A DNA stretch of 64,000 nt from Terriglobia bacterium (GTDB lineage: Bacteria > Acidobacteriota > Terriglobia > Bryobacterales > Bryobacteraceae), in contig JAIQFK010000009.1 of NCBI GenBank assembly GCA_020073305.1, positions 186,001 through 250,000 on the forward strand. The letters run 5' to 3'. Numbering within the stretch: position 1 is the first letter of the stretch; every line of letters begins with the position of its first letter. Of the stretch, positions 47,492-55,516 are shown piece after piece. The notes beneath the pieces are model-generated. The model saw nothing but the letters and a program-made list of their open reading frames with translations. It made no database searches and was not told the origin of the DNA. Made by a program: the position numbers and the translations under genes.

Positions 47492-49162
47492 TCAATATCC
47501 TTTTGCCGTGCCTTCGGTCCGCGGATCGGCCGAACCCTCGAGCCATCCGTCGTGGGCCAGGATGGCCGCCACCTCGCCCTGCGCGTTCTCGAATTCGATG
47601 GTGTGTCCTCGCGCCTTGAGCAGCGCCACCGTGTCGGGTGAAAACCCGCGCTCCACCCGCAGCACGTCCGGCATCCATTGATGGTGCAGGCGCGGCGCAT
47701 CCACAGCATCGGCTACGTTCATCCCAAAATCAATCACGTTCACCAGCACTCCAAGCACCGTGTTGATAATCGTCGGACCGCCCGGTGAGCCCACCACCAG
47801 GTACAGCTTGCCGTCACGTAACACGATCGTGGGCGTCATCGACGAAAGCGGAGTTTTCCGCGCCTGGATGGCGTTGGCCTCCCCCTGCACCAAATCGAAC
47901 AGGTTCGGCTCGCCCGGTTTCGCCGCGAAATCGTCCATCTCGTTATTGAGCAGAAAGCCAAGCTTAGTTGCGGTCACCGCGCTGCCATAACTGTTGTTCA
48001 GCGTGTAGGTAACCGCCACGGCGTTTCCTTCCGCATCCACGATCGAATAGTGAGTGGTCTCCGAGCTTTCATGAGTCTCGGGCTTTCCCGGATGAATTGA
48101 CGCGCTCGCGGTGGCGTGCTCTGGATCGATCGTGCTTCGCAGCCCGGCGATGTACCGCGGGCTCAGCAATCCCGCAGCCGGCACATGATAGAAGTCCGGA
48201 TCGCCCATATACTCACTGCGATCGGCGAAATATCGGCGCATCGTCTCCGCCATATAGTGCACCGTCGCGGCGGAGCCAAAACCCGATTTCTCATACCCCG
48301 AGCCCTCCAGCACACCCAGCATCTGCAAAATGCCCACCCCTCCCGAACTCGGCGGAGGCGCGGTCACAATCGCGTATCCGCGATAGCTGCCCGTGAGCGG
48401 CTGCCGCTCGATGGCCCTGTAGTTCTTCAGATCATCCAGCGTGATCAGCCCGCCGTGCTCTTTCATATCGGCGGCCAGCAGTTGCGCCGTCTCGCCTTCG
48501 TAAAAATCCTTCGCTCCGCGGTCGCGAATCCGCGCCAGCACGCGGCCTAACTCAGGCTGCACCAGCCGGTCTCCGGCCTCGTAGTACCTTCCGTCATGGA
48601 GAAAGATCCGCTTGGACTCGGGAAACTGGCTCAGTCGCTCGTTTGTGTCCTTCGAGCGCAGCGAACGCGCCTGGCCATAGGAGACCGGAAACCCGCCGTC
48701 TGCCAGCTGCACCGCCGGATCCACCAGTTCCGCCCATTTCTTACGGCCATATTTCCGGTGCGCCATTTCCAGCCCGCGCACCGTTCCCGGCACTCCCGAA
48801 GCGCGGTATCCAAGCACGCTGTCCTTCGTCACCTTGCCATCCGGCCCGAGATACATGTCATGCGACGCTTTTGCCGGCGCGCGCTCGCGGAAATCAAGAA
48901 ACACTGTCCGCCCGTCCGCGAACCGCGCCAGTAGAAAACCGCCGCCGCCGAGGTTGCCCGCCGAAGGATGTGTCACCGCCAGTGCAAACCCTACCGCTAC
49001 CGCCGCGTCGATGGCATTCCCGCCAGACTCGAGCACCGCAACGCCGATATCAGTCGCGTGCGCCTCGCGCGTGGCCACCATGCCATGCCGCGCCCGCACC
49101 GGCTGCCGCGCACACCATCCCGCGCCGGCGGCCAGCATGGCCAGCAACGCAACTCTTCGCAT
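47492..49162 (-). CDS. ggt: Gamma-glutamyltransferase
   Basis: The 556-residue secreted Ntn-hydrolase transfers or hydrolyses gamma-glutamyl groups, for example from glutathione. A signal peptide (VALLAMLAAGAGWCA) starts it. The large chain has SGGNAIDAAVAVGFALAVTHP and GNLGGGGF; autocleavage is expected before the catalytic threonine in SSETTHYSIVD. PGGPTIINTVLGV near the end also fits. The ATG at 49162 is chosen; a much longer open frame has no such start. Confidence 0.95.
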   Translation of the reverse strand: MRRVALLAMLAAGAGWCARQPVRARHGMVATREAHATDIGVAVLESGGNAIDAAVAVGFALAVTHPSAGNLGGGGFLLARFADGRTVFLDFRERAPAKASHDMYLGPDGKVTKDSVLGYRASGVPGTVRGLEMAHRKYGRKKWAELVDPAVQLADGGFPVSYGQARSLRSKDTNERLSQFPESKRIFLHDGRYYEAGDRLVQPELGRVLARIRDRGAKDFYEGETAQLLAADMKEHGGLITLDDLKNYRAIERQPLTGSYRGYAIVTAPPPSSGGVGILQMLGVLEGSGYEKSGFGSAATVHYMAETMRRYFADRSEYMGDPDFYHVPAAGLLSPRYIAGLRSTIDPEHATASASIHPGKPETHESSETTHYSIVDAEGNAVAVTYTLNNSYGSAVTATKLGFLLNNEMDDFAAKPGEPNLFDLVQGEANAIQARKTPLSSMTPTIVLRDGKLYLVVGSPGGPTIINTVLGVLVNVIDFGMNVADAVDAPRLHHQWMPDVLRVERGFSPDTVALLKARGHTIEFENAQGEVAAILAHDGWLEGSADPRTEGTAKGY

Positions 49163-49180
49163 AAGCTCTGATTCTACAAT

Positions 49181-49200
49181 TCGCGTCCATTCGCGTCCAT
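49181..49200 (+). repeat. Tandem 10-base repeat
   Basis: Two exact copies of TCGCGTCCAT stand side by side in front of ggt. A near copy of the same block (TCGCGTGCAT then TCGCGGCC) occurs at 52571-52588, at the end of rlmB. The likeness suggests a dispersed intergenic element rather than chance duplication. Confidence 0.6.
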
Positions 49201-49238
49201 TCTCCCCTACAGTTAGGTGTCGCAGCCAGAATTGCATT

Positions 49239-49260
49239 CTGAGCCGCGACTGCGGGAAGC
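49239..49260 (+). repeat. Dispersed GAGCCGCGAC element, copy 1
   Basis: CTGAGCCGCGACTGCGGGAAGC here is close to CTGAGCCGCGACCGAAGGAAGCGG at 51387-51410 and a diverged copy at 51468-51495. All three are intergenic. Similar GAGCCGCGACCG-type repeats are, as I recall, common in Solibacter-like genomes. Confidence 0.5.
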
Positions 49261-49452
49261 CGTCGATGCTCACGTCCTCAAAGACTGAATCGGAATTTGC
49301 GCAAGGCATGCTCCCGGTGCGTGTGAACCTGTAGCGCAGGCCCACGCGCCTTTTGCGGGGACCTGCGGCTTTTGAAGTCTCGCCTCTGCACGACGTTGCC
49401 TGGAAGATGTGAAAATCCAGTCTGGCGTGCCCGACCTCTATATCCGTTGTAG

Positions 49453-49472
49453 GGGCCGAGCACGCTCGGCCC
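49453..49472. other. Perfect 8-bp hairpin before CLC gene
   Basis: GGGCCGAG and CTCGGCCC pair perfectly around CACG. There is no T-run, so it is not a standard terminator. It may be part of a repeat element or a regulatory hairpin in the CLC leader. Confidence 0.4.
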
Positions 49473-49573
49473 GATCTGTCCCACGCCGCCTTTTGCCGCC
49501 ATCGAAGAGAAACCCGCATGTCCCCCACAAAAAGCGCCGTGGCCCATACAATCAAAATAGAGCGCGCACAAAA

Positions 49574-51295
49574 TTGAAAACTATCCCCGACTCTTGGACC
49601 AGGCGTCTCGCGCAGCACGAAGATCGCGTCTTTCTCGTCCTGACTCTATTGATTGGCGCCGTGGTGGGCCTGGTCGTCGTCGCTTTCATCGTGCTCACCG
49701 GAAACCTGGGCGCGCGCATGTATCCGCCGGGTGGTTCGCCCTGGAGGCGGTTGCTGGTTCCCGTTGCGGGCGCGCTCGCCACCGGGTATCTCCTATCTCG
49801 CTATTTCCCCTATGCGCGTGGTAGCGGGATTCCGCAAACCAAAGCTGCGCTCTTCGCCCGCGAGGGCCAGATCAAGCTGCGCACCGTGCTGGGAAAGTTC
49901 TTCTGCTGCTCGACGTCGCTCGCCAGCGGTATTGCGCTCGGACGTGAGGGACCGTCCGTTCAGGTGGGCGCCGGCATCGCGTCCGTGCTCGGCCGGCGCA
50001 TTGGGCTGGGACCGGAGAGAGTGAAGGCCCTGATTCCCGTCGGCGCCTCCGCCGCGGTGGCGGCTGCTTTCAACACTCCGATCGCCGGCGTGCTCTTCGC
50101 GCTCGAAGAGATCATGGGCGACATGAATGCGCCAGTGCTGGGCTCTGTGGTCCTCAGCTCCGCGACCGCGTGGATCGTCCTGCACCTGCTTCTGGGCGAT
50201 GAACCACTCTTCCACGTACCGGCTTATCAGCTCATCCATGGCGTGGAGTTTGCCATGTACGCGGTGCTCGGCGTCTTAGGTGGCTTGGTTTCCGCCGGCT
50301 TTGTAAAGCTGCTGCTAGGGCTTCGCGCCTGGTTCCTCCGCCAGCCCAAGTGGACCGAGTGGTTTCAGCCCGTGGCCGGCGGCCTCCTGGTTGGCATCAT
50401 GGGATGGTTCGTTCCGGAATCGCTCGGCATCGGATACCGGTACGTGGGCGACGCCCTCAATGGAAACATGGCTTTAAAAGCCATGGCCCTTTTGCTGGCG
50501 ATGAGACTGTTCGGAACCGCGGTTTGCTACGCATCTGGAAATGCCGGCGGCATTTTCGGCCCTGCTCTGTTCATCGGCGCGACGCTGGGCGGCACGGTGG
50601 GAAGCATAGCTCACGCCGCTTTTCCTCATCACATCGCCTTCGCCGGCGCCTATGCTCTGGTTGGGATGGGCACGGCATTCGCTGGAATCGTTCGCGTGCC
50701 CATGACTTCTGTCATCATGATTTTCGAAGTCACGCGCGATTACTCCATCATCGTGCCGCTGATGATCTCAAACCTCATCAGCTTCTTCATCTCCCGGCGT
50801 CTGCAGCCTGAAGCCATCTACGAGGCGCTCTCCCGGCAGGACGGAATCCATCTGCCCGCCTCCGGAGCGCACGCCGGGCACAGCGCCCCGCGGGTCGCTC
50901 AGGCCATGCGTTCCGACGACCAAGCCATCGAACCCCAAGCCGCCATCGCCGAAGCGCTCAGCCACATCCACTCACTCGCCGTCAACGCCTGGCCCGTGTC
51001 CGACGGGAAACAGCTACTCGGGATGGTCACGGCTTCGCAGCTTGAGAGTGCCGCCGCCGATGGCGCGGCCCACGGAACGGTCTCCCAGATTCTGGCGCCC
51101 CTGCCGAAGGGCCATCTCGATGCGGAGGACTTTCCCCACGTCCATCCCGATCAATCGCTCGACTTGGCTCTGCAAAGGATGGGCGACATGCACCTCGACG
51201 CGCTACCTGTCGTGAGCCGCGCCAACGTCCGCGAAATCCTCGGTGTAATCACTCTACCCGACGTCCTCCGCGCCTACGGAATCCGTTCGAGCTGA
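49574..51295 (+). CDS. CLC-family chloride/proton antiporter with CBS domains
   Basis: The 573-residue membrane protein starts from a TTG with a short cytoplasmic end, then about 10-12 helices. CLC selectivity motifs are GSGIPQ (residues 83-88), GREGPSVQ with the gating glutamate E125, and GNAGGIFGPAL. The pair E178-E179 in ALEEI corresponds to the internal proton glutamate of exchangers, so an H+/Cl- antiporter is more likely than a channel. The C-terminal 150 residues contain two CBS-like halves (WPVSDGKQLLGMVTAS; LPVVSRANVREILGVITL) that may sense nucleotides. Confidence 0.93.
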   Translation: MKTIPDSWTRRLAQHEDRVFLVLTLLIGAVVGLVVVAFIVLTGNLGARMYPPGGSPWRRLLVPVAGALATGYLLSRYFPYARGSGIPQTKAALFAREGQIKLRTVLGKFFCCSTSLASGIALGREGPSVQVGAGIASVLGRRIGLGPERVKALIPVGASAAVAAAFNTPIAGVLFALEEIMGDMNAPVLGSVVLSSATAWIVLHLLLGDEPLFHVPAYQLIHGVEFAMYAVLGVLGGLVSAGFVKLLLGLRAWFLRQPKWTEWFQPVAGGLLVGIMGWFVPESLGIGYRYVGDALNGNMALKAMALLLAMRLFGTAVCYASGNAGGIFGPALFIGATLGGTVGSIAHAAFPHHIAFAGAYALVGMGTAFAGIVRVPMTSVIMIFEVTRDYSIIVPLMISNLISFFISRRLQPEAIYEALSRQDGIHLPASGAHAGHSAPRVAQAMRSDDQAIEPQAAIAEALSHIHSLAVNAWPVSDGKQLLGMVTASQLESAAADGAAHGTVSQILAPLPKGHLDAEDFPHVHPDQSLDLALQRMGDMHLDALPVVSRANVREILGVITLPDVLRAYGIRSS

Positions 51296-51616
51296 CCGTT
51301 TTTCTCCGTTCAATTGCGAAGGCTTCGCGTCGCCATAACGCGCAGCTTCCAATTCAGTGACCGCCTCGACATCAACGCGCGTGTTTCTGAGCCGCGACCG
51401 AAGGAAGCGGTTAACGGCCTTTTTCAGCAGGCGCCTCTAGTCGGTCACCGACTTCTGTGCGGATTTTTGAGCCGTAGCTGCTGGTGACGGCTCGTTACCG
51501 GTGTAATTTTTGACTCCAGATTACTTTCACGCGCTGAAAAATTCCACATGTGTGCAATACTGCGGGAAGCACGCCAGACGCAGTTTCCCTCACCCATGAA
51601 ACAAGGAGACATACCA
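51296..51616. other. Intergenic region with dispersed repeats and a strong RBS
   Basis: This spacer of about 320 bases between the CLC gene and the beta-helix gene has no clear gene. It carries a good copy (51387-51410) and a diverged copy (51468-51495) of the GAGCCGCGAC element. AAGGAGAC at 51603-51610 is the ribosome binding site of the next gene. Confidence 0.6.
51387..51410 (+). repeat. Dispersed GAGCCGCGAC element, copy 2
   Basis: CTGAGCCGCGACCG is followed by AAGGAAGCGG. It shares 18 or more positions with the copy at 49239 in the same orientation. A third, weaker copy (TTGAGCCGTAGCTG then CTGGTGACGGCTCG) begins at 51468. Confidence 0.5.
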
Positions 51617-52490
51617 ATGGTTTTTCGGCGCCACCGACTAACAACCTTCGCTCTTGCTTTGCTGACGACACCATTCCTAAACGCTACTTCCACTCACACC
51701 TGGGTTTCGGGGAGTGGCAATGATGCCAACACCGGCACGCGGACGTCGCCCTTCGCCACCTTCGCAGCTCACCAACACCACGGCGGGCGGCGTCATTTCT
51801 GTACGGGATTCGGGCGATTTCGGACCAGTGATCATCAACAAGTCGGTCACGATTGACGGCGGCGGCATTGGAGGCGCCATCACGTTCACCGGCTTGGAAG
51901 GAATCCTCGTGAGCGCTGGCTCATCGGATACCGTGATCCTGCGGCACCTGACAGTCAATGGATTGGGCGTGGGCTCGGACGCCATATTCTTGACGAGCGC
52001 CCTTAACCTCATCATTGAAGACTGCACCTTGGAGAATTTCACGACTATCGGCCTCGGAATCGGCAGCGGTTCGGCACAGAATGTCGTCGTCAGGAATACT
52101 TACATTACGGGCGGCCAACTTGGCTTGAGAGTGTTCCAGGGCGCGGGGCCAGATCAGATCTCCATGCGGGGCGTCACCATCAGCGGTGCCAGCCAGGTGG
52201 GAGTATTTGCCCGGTCCGGATTGACCGAAATTAGCGACTCGGTCATCACACAAAACCTCGTGGGCCTGGAGGATGACACCAATGCGACCATCAACGTGGC
52301 GAACAGCGTGATCTCGTACAACGCGACTGACGTGATATCTTTTGCGCCGTCGACCATTCTTGTCTCCAACAACAACACCCTTTTCGCCAATAATGGAACG
52401 GGAGGGGGAGGCGGCACGACTCTCAGCTTTGGTCGCCAGAGCACACCGTCCAGCCTGCCCGACGATAAGCCCAGAGGAACTAGGCAATAG
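51617..52490 (+). pseudogene. Secreted beta-helix protein, frameshifted
   Basis: Two overlapping frames encode one protein. The first, from ATG 51617 with AAGGAGAC upstream, gives a signal peptide (RLTTFALALLTTPFLNATS) and TWVSGSGNDANTGTRTSPFATFA. The sequence then continues in the +1 frame from about 51770 with LTNTTAGGVISVRDSGDFGPV and a right-handed parallel beta-helix (GVTISGASQVGVFARSGLTEI, SDSVITQNLVGLEDDTNATI) to 52490. One extra base or two missing bases near 51768 would explain it. Such proteins are secreted and often bind or cut polysaccharides. The frameshift could be real decay or a sequencing error. Confidence 0.75.
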
Positions 52491-52515
52491 GCCCATTCGA
52501 GCTAATAACCGTGGG

Positions 52516-52555
52516 GCGGACGCCCTGGTCCGCGGCCGACGCCCGTCGGCCTTTT
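52516..52555. terminator. Tandem hairpins with T-run between convergent genes
   Basis: GCGGAC (52516-52521) pairs with GTCCGC (52528-52533), and GGCCGACG (52534-52541) pairs with CGTCGGCC (52544-52551), followed by TTTT (52552-52555). The second hairpin plus T-run fits an intrinsic terminator for the plus-strand beta-helix gene. It lies between two convergent genes. This GGGCGGACGCCC-type sequence also looks like a repetitive element. Confidence 0.6.
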
Positions 52556-52570
52556 AGCTTTCACTTTGAT

Positions 52571-52590
52571 TCGCGTGCATTCGCGGCCCT
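52571..52590 (+). repeat. Near copy of the TCGCGTCCAT repeat
   Basis: TCGCGTGCAT is followed by TCGCGGCCCT, matching the tandem repeat at 49181-49200 at 15 of 20 positions. It overlaps the last two bases of rlmB. Confidence 0.45.
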
Positions 52591-53299
52591 ATTTCTTCCG
52601 CCTTCTCCACTCAAACAGAACCACCCCAGCCGCCACCGAAACATTCAGTGACGCTATCTGCCCAGCCATCGGAATGCGCACCAGCACATCGCAATGTTGC
52701 TTCACCATCTGGTGCAGGCCTTTGCCTTCCGCCCCAAACGCCAGCACCGCGTGCTCCGCGTAGTCAACTTGGTCGTAACTCTGATCGCCACGCTCGTCCA
52801 CTCCGTAGATCCAGAAACCGCGCTTCTTGAGATCTTCCAGAGCCCGGTTGATGTTGGTCACTCGCACCACGGGCAGATGTTCGATCGCGCCCGCCGCCGC
52901 TTTGCCCACCGTCTCGGTCAGCCCTGCGGCTCGCCGCTCCGGCACGATCACCGCGTCCGCACCCGCTGCGTGCGCCGTGCGGATCACCGCTCCCAGATTG
53001 TGCGGATCTTCCACGCCGTCGAGCACCACCAGCAGGCGTGCCTCGCCCGCCACGTCATCCAACTCCGCGTACGGCTTGGCCGCCCCAAGCGCCACAACCC
53101 CCTGGTGCGCCGCGCTGCCCGCCAGGCGATCGAGCGCCGAGCGTTCTTCGAAGCGCAGCGGAGTCGAGTTCTTGCGCGATAGATCGATGATTTCCTGAAT
53201 CCGCGGTCCCGCCAGCCCCTTCGCCACCAGAACCCGGTCCAGCGCGCGGCGTGCGCGCAGCGCCTCCGCTACCGGGTGAATGCCGATCAGAATGGACAA
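52589..53299 (-). CDS. rlmB: 23S rRNA 2'-O-methyltransferase, RlmB/TrmH family
   Basis: The 236-residue SPOUT enzyme methylates a ribose in 23S rRNA (G2251 in E. coli). An N-terminal substrate-binding domain (IGIHPVAEALRARRALDRVLVAKG) precedes the knot domain with VEDPHNLGAVIRTAHAAGADAVI, LAFGAEGKGLH and IPMAGQIASLNVSVAAGVVL, the three motifs that form the SAM pocket. Length and motifs fit RlmB; a related tRNA or rRNA target is possible. Confidence 0.93.
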   Translation of the reverse strand: MSILIGIHPVAEALRARRALDRVLVAKGLAGPRIQEIIDLSRKNSTPLRFEERSALDRLAGSAAHQGVVALGAAKPYAELDDVAGEARLLVVLDGVEDPHNLGAVIRTAHAAGADAVIVPERRAAGLTETVGKAAAGAIEHLPVVRVTNINRALEDLKKRGFWIYGVDERGDQSYDQVDYAEHAVLAFGAEGKGLHQMVKQHCDVLVRIPMAGQIASLNVSVAAGVVLFEWRRRKK

Positions 53300-53305
53300 T
53301 AGCGC

Positions 53306-53809
53306 TTACCCTTCGGGCTCGAGATCCAGCCCGTTGTTCAGACGATTGGTAAAGTTGGCCATCGCGACCACCAGCGTAATCTCCACCACCTGTTCGTCGT
53401 TGAAGTTTCGGAATAGCGCCTGGTTGGTTGCGTTCGCGTCGGCTTCCGTCGTCAGCTCATGCGCATACTGGATGACCGCTCGGTCAGACGGACTGAAATC
53501 CTGATACTGCTCGGTCTCGATCGCCCGCATCTCCTCCTCCGAGATCCCCGCCTTCCGCGCCGTGGCTTTGTGCGCCGCGGTGCAGTAGGCGCATTCGTTG
53601 GCGATCGAGGCCGCCAGATACGCCAGTTCCTTGGTACGCCGGTCTACCGAGCCGGGACCCATGATGGTCCCGTATAACGGCACAAAATGCTTGAGCGCCT
53701 CGGGCTTGTGCGCCAGCAGGCGAAAAAATCGGTTCTCCCGCTTGCCTTTGCTCTCGAGTTCGGCAAGGTACTCGTTCCGGGCAGGCTCAACTAAAGGAAT
53801 CAGGGCCAT
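53306..53809 (-). CDS. AhpD-like / carboxymuconolactone decarboxylase family protein
   Basis: The 167-residue all-helical protein has the AhpD signature CAYCTAAHKATARKAG, with the CxxC pair and histidine of the redox relay. It resembles peroxidase-related proteins in Acidobacteria (YLAELESKGKRENRFFRLLAHKPEAL; FNDEQVVEITLVVAMANFTNRLN). It probably reduces peroxides or couples to a thiol system. The ATG at 53809 is preferred because a longer frame (to 53890) overlaps the esterase gene. It is six bases from rlmB. Confidence 0.85.
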   Translation of the reverse strand: MALIPLVEPARNEYLAELESKGKRENRFFRLLAHKPEALKHFVPLYGTIMGPGSVDRRTKELAYLAASIANECAYCTAAHKATARKAGISEEEMRAIETEQYQDFSPSDRAVIQYAHELTTEADANATNQALFRNFNDEQVVEITLVVAMANFTNRLNNGLDLEPEG

Positions 53810-53838
53810 GCAACCAGTATATGCGGCGTATCGCCACG

Positions 53839-54696
53839 TCATTTCATCCAGAAGTGCAATTTCATCCAGTCTGCGAGCCGGCTTGGCCATGTGGAAAGGA
53901 TCGGATCCGCCTGCGCCAGTCCCACTCCATGTTGGCCCCGCTCATAGATGTGCATCTCGGCGGGCACGCCCGCCTTGCGCAGCGCCAGGTAGAACAGCAC
54001 GCTGTTCTCCGGCGGCACTCCGGAATCCGTGCTCGTATGGAACAGGAATGCGGGCGGCGTCTCGGCTGTCACCTGGGTTTCGTTCGAAAGGCTGGCCGCA
54101 AGTTTCGGATCGGGGTTGTCGCCCAGCAGGTTCCGCAGCGACCCGCGGTGCGTGTACGGCGTCGTGAAAGAGATCACCGGGTAGGCCAGGATCATGAAGT
54201 CGGGCCGCGAACTCAGGCGGTCGATGGGATCGGCCGCATCCCCGTTTCCTTTGTCGAAATGCGTGCCCGCGGTCGAAGCCAGGTGGCCGCCCGCCGAAAA
54301 ACCCCAGATGCCGATCCTGTCGGAAGCCACGCCGTAATCGGCCGCACGGAATCGTACGAAGCGCAGGGCGCGCTGGGCGTCGCCCAGTTCGATCGGATGA
54401 TGATACCGCGGTCCCAGGCGATACCGCAGGATGAACGCCGCCACGCCTCGCTCGTTCAACCATTCCGCAATCTGCCGGCCCTCATGATCCAAAGCCAGCA
54501 TCCCGTAACCCCCGCCGGGACAAACCACCACTCCGCTGTTGGCTCCGTTCGACTGCGGCAGGTAAACCGTCACGCTCGGCCGGTCGGATTCTTCGTTGCC
54601 CAGCGCGCCCGGAGCGCCGTTGGGCCAGAGCAGTTCGGTCTTGGGCGCAGCCTGGACCATCGCTGCGAGCAAAGTAAAAAGCAGAACTTTTCGCAT
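53839..54696 (-). CDS. Secreted alpha/beta hydrolase (esterase/lipase-like)
   Basis: The 285-residue protein has a signal peptide (VLLFTLLAAMVQA), VVVCPGGGYGMLALDHEG, and the catalytic triad: serine in GIWGFSAGGHLAS, aspartate in TSTDSGVPPENS and histidine in YERGQHGVGLA. This matches the acetyl xylan esterase/BD-FAE-like hydrolases used on plant polysaccharide side groups. AGGAG lies seven bases upstream of the ATG. It is followed after 29 bases by the AhpD-like gene. Confidence 0.88.
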   Translation of the reverse strand: MRKVLLFTLLAAMVQAAPKTELLWPNGAPGALGNEESDRPSVTVYLPQSNGANSGVVVCPGGGYGMLALDHEGRQIAEWLNERGVAAFILRYRLGPRYHHPIELGDAQRALRFVRFRAADYGVASDRIGIWGFSAGGHLASTAGTHFDKGNGDAADPIDRLSSRPDFMILAYPVISFTTPYTHRGSLRNLLGDNPDPKLAASLSNETQVTAETPPAFLFHTSTDSGVPPENSVLFYLALRKAGVPAEMHIYERGQHGVGLAQADPILSTWPSRLADWMKLHFWMK

Positions 54697-54749
54697 AAGG
54701 AGTCTCCTGAATCACACCCGACACGAATTTTATACCTTGTTTGTGCTCA

Positions 54750-54763
54750 ACGACTTTAGTCGT
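54750..54763. repeat. Short palindrome in divergent spacer
   Basis: ACGACTTTAGTCGT forms a 6-bp hairpin around TT, between the esterase gene and the first modular secreted gene. It could be a regulatory or repeat element; nothing else supports it. Confidence 0.35.
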
Positions 54764-54832
54764 GAGCCCGGGCCTTCGGTTTGGAACTCGCTCCCTACAA
54801 TTGAAGTAACCGTGCTTGCGCCAAGCGCCCGT

Positions 54833-55516
54833 ATGCGACTCCACAGACTCCTCGCCGGCTGGATGATGGCAGCCACAATCTCCGCCTTCGCCCAAACCAA
54901 AGTCGACCTCCGCACCCAAAGCAAGTCGGTGGATTTCTCCGCCGCGTCTTTGACAAAACCTGTTCGAACGGGGACATCACTTCCCGGCGCGTGTTCCGCC
55001 GGAGAAATGTTCTACCTCACCAACGCGACTCCGGGCTACAACCTCTACTACTGCACGGCAGCGAACATTTGGACGCCCGCGGGCGCATCCGCGCCCAACT
55101 ACTCCCTGTCGTTCGCCGCCCAGACCTCGGTAACGATGACCCATAACTTGGGGACGTCGAATGTTGTAGTGGGGTGTTACGACGCTAGCAACAATGAAGT
55201 GTCCTACGCGACGTTCACGGTCACCGACCTGAACCACGTAACGGTCACCTTCTTCACCCCTCAAACCGGGCGGTGTGTCGTGAACGGATTCGGGGGACAA
55301 GCCATCAGCAGGTTCGCCACCGCGTTCACCTCGCAGACTTCCGTCGCCATTACCGCCGCCACCCACAACCTGGGCACGGGCGATCTGGCCGTTGCCTGCT
55401 ATGACGCGGGCAGCCCCAAAACGCGAATCGAACCCGATCGAGTTCAGATCGACGCAGCCAACAACGTCACCATCACATTCTTTACGGCTCAAAGCGGGAG
55501 ATGTATTCTTCAATGA
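54833..55516 (+). CDS. Secreted modular protein A (tail-fibre-like repeats)
   Basis: The 227-residue protein has a signal peptide (RLLAGWMMAATISAFA). A module of about 55 residues follows, with TKPVRTGTSLPGACSAGEMFYL and YNLYYCTAANIWTPAG. Two beta-sandwich-like repeats come next, each reading like a T-S-V-x-x-T-H-N-L-G-T start, a V-x-C-Y-D-A middle and a V-T-x-T-F-F-T-x-Q-x-G-R-C end (about residues 96-160 and 165-227). That pattern resembles repeats in phage tail fibres and similar surface proteins. Function is unknown; cysteine pairs could form disulfides. ATG 54833 is chosen; a longer frame lacks a signal peptide at its start. Gene B overlaps its stop by four bases. Confidence 0.78.
   Translation: MRLHRLLAGWMMAATISAFAQTKVDLRTQSKSVDFSAASLTKPVRTGTSLPGACSAGEMFYLTNATPGYNLYYCTAANIWTPAGASAPNYSLSFAAQTSVTMTHNLGTSNVVVGCYDASNNEVSYATFTVTDLNHVTVTFFTPQTGRCVVNGFGGQAISRFATAFTSQTSVAITAATHNLGTGDLAVACYDAGSPKTRIEPDRVQIDAANNVTITFFTAQSGRCILQ

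Larger units (their letters stand above)
49163..49573. other. Intergenic region with short repeats and a hairpin
   Basis: No convincing gene is seen in this 411-base divergent spacer between ggt and the CLC gene. It holds two tandem copies of TCGCGTCCAT (49181-49200), one copy of a dispersed element beginning CTGAGCCGCGACTGCG (49239-49260), and a hairpin GGGCCGAG/CTCGGCCC (49453-49460, 49465-49472). Promoters of both genes must lie here but none is clear. Confidence 0.6.

Noticed and set aside
47492-49618. A 708-codon version of ggt
   Set aside because: The first 152 residues have no family match and would place the signal peptide internally.
54708-54718. Palindromic AGGAGTCTCCT near the esterase start
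   Set aside because: It is the esterase's ribosome binding site plus chance symmetry, not an operator with supporting evidence.
54596-54832. N-terminal extension of secreted protein A
   Set aside because: It runs antisense to the esterase start and would bury the signal peptide; ATG 54833 gives a normal secreted protein.
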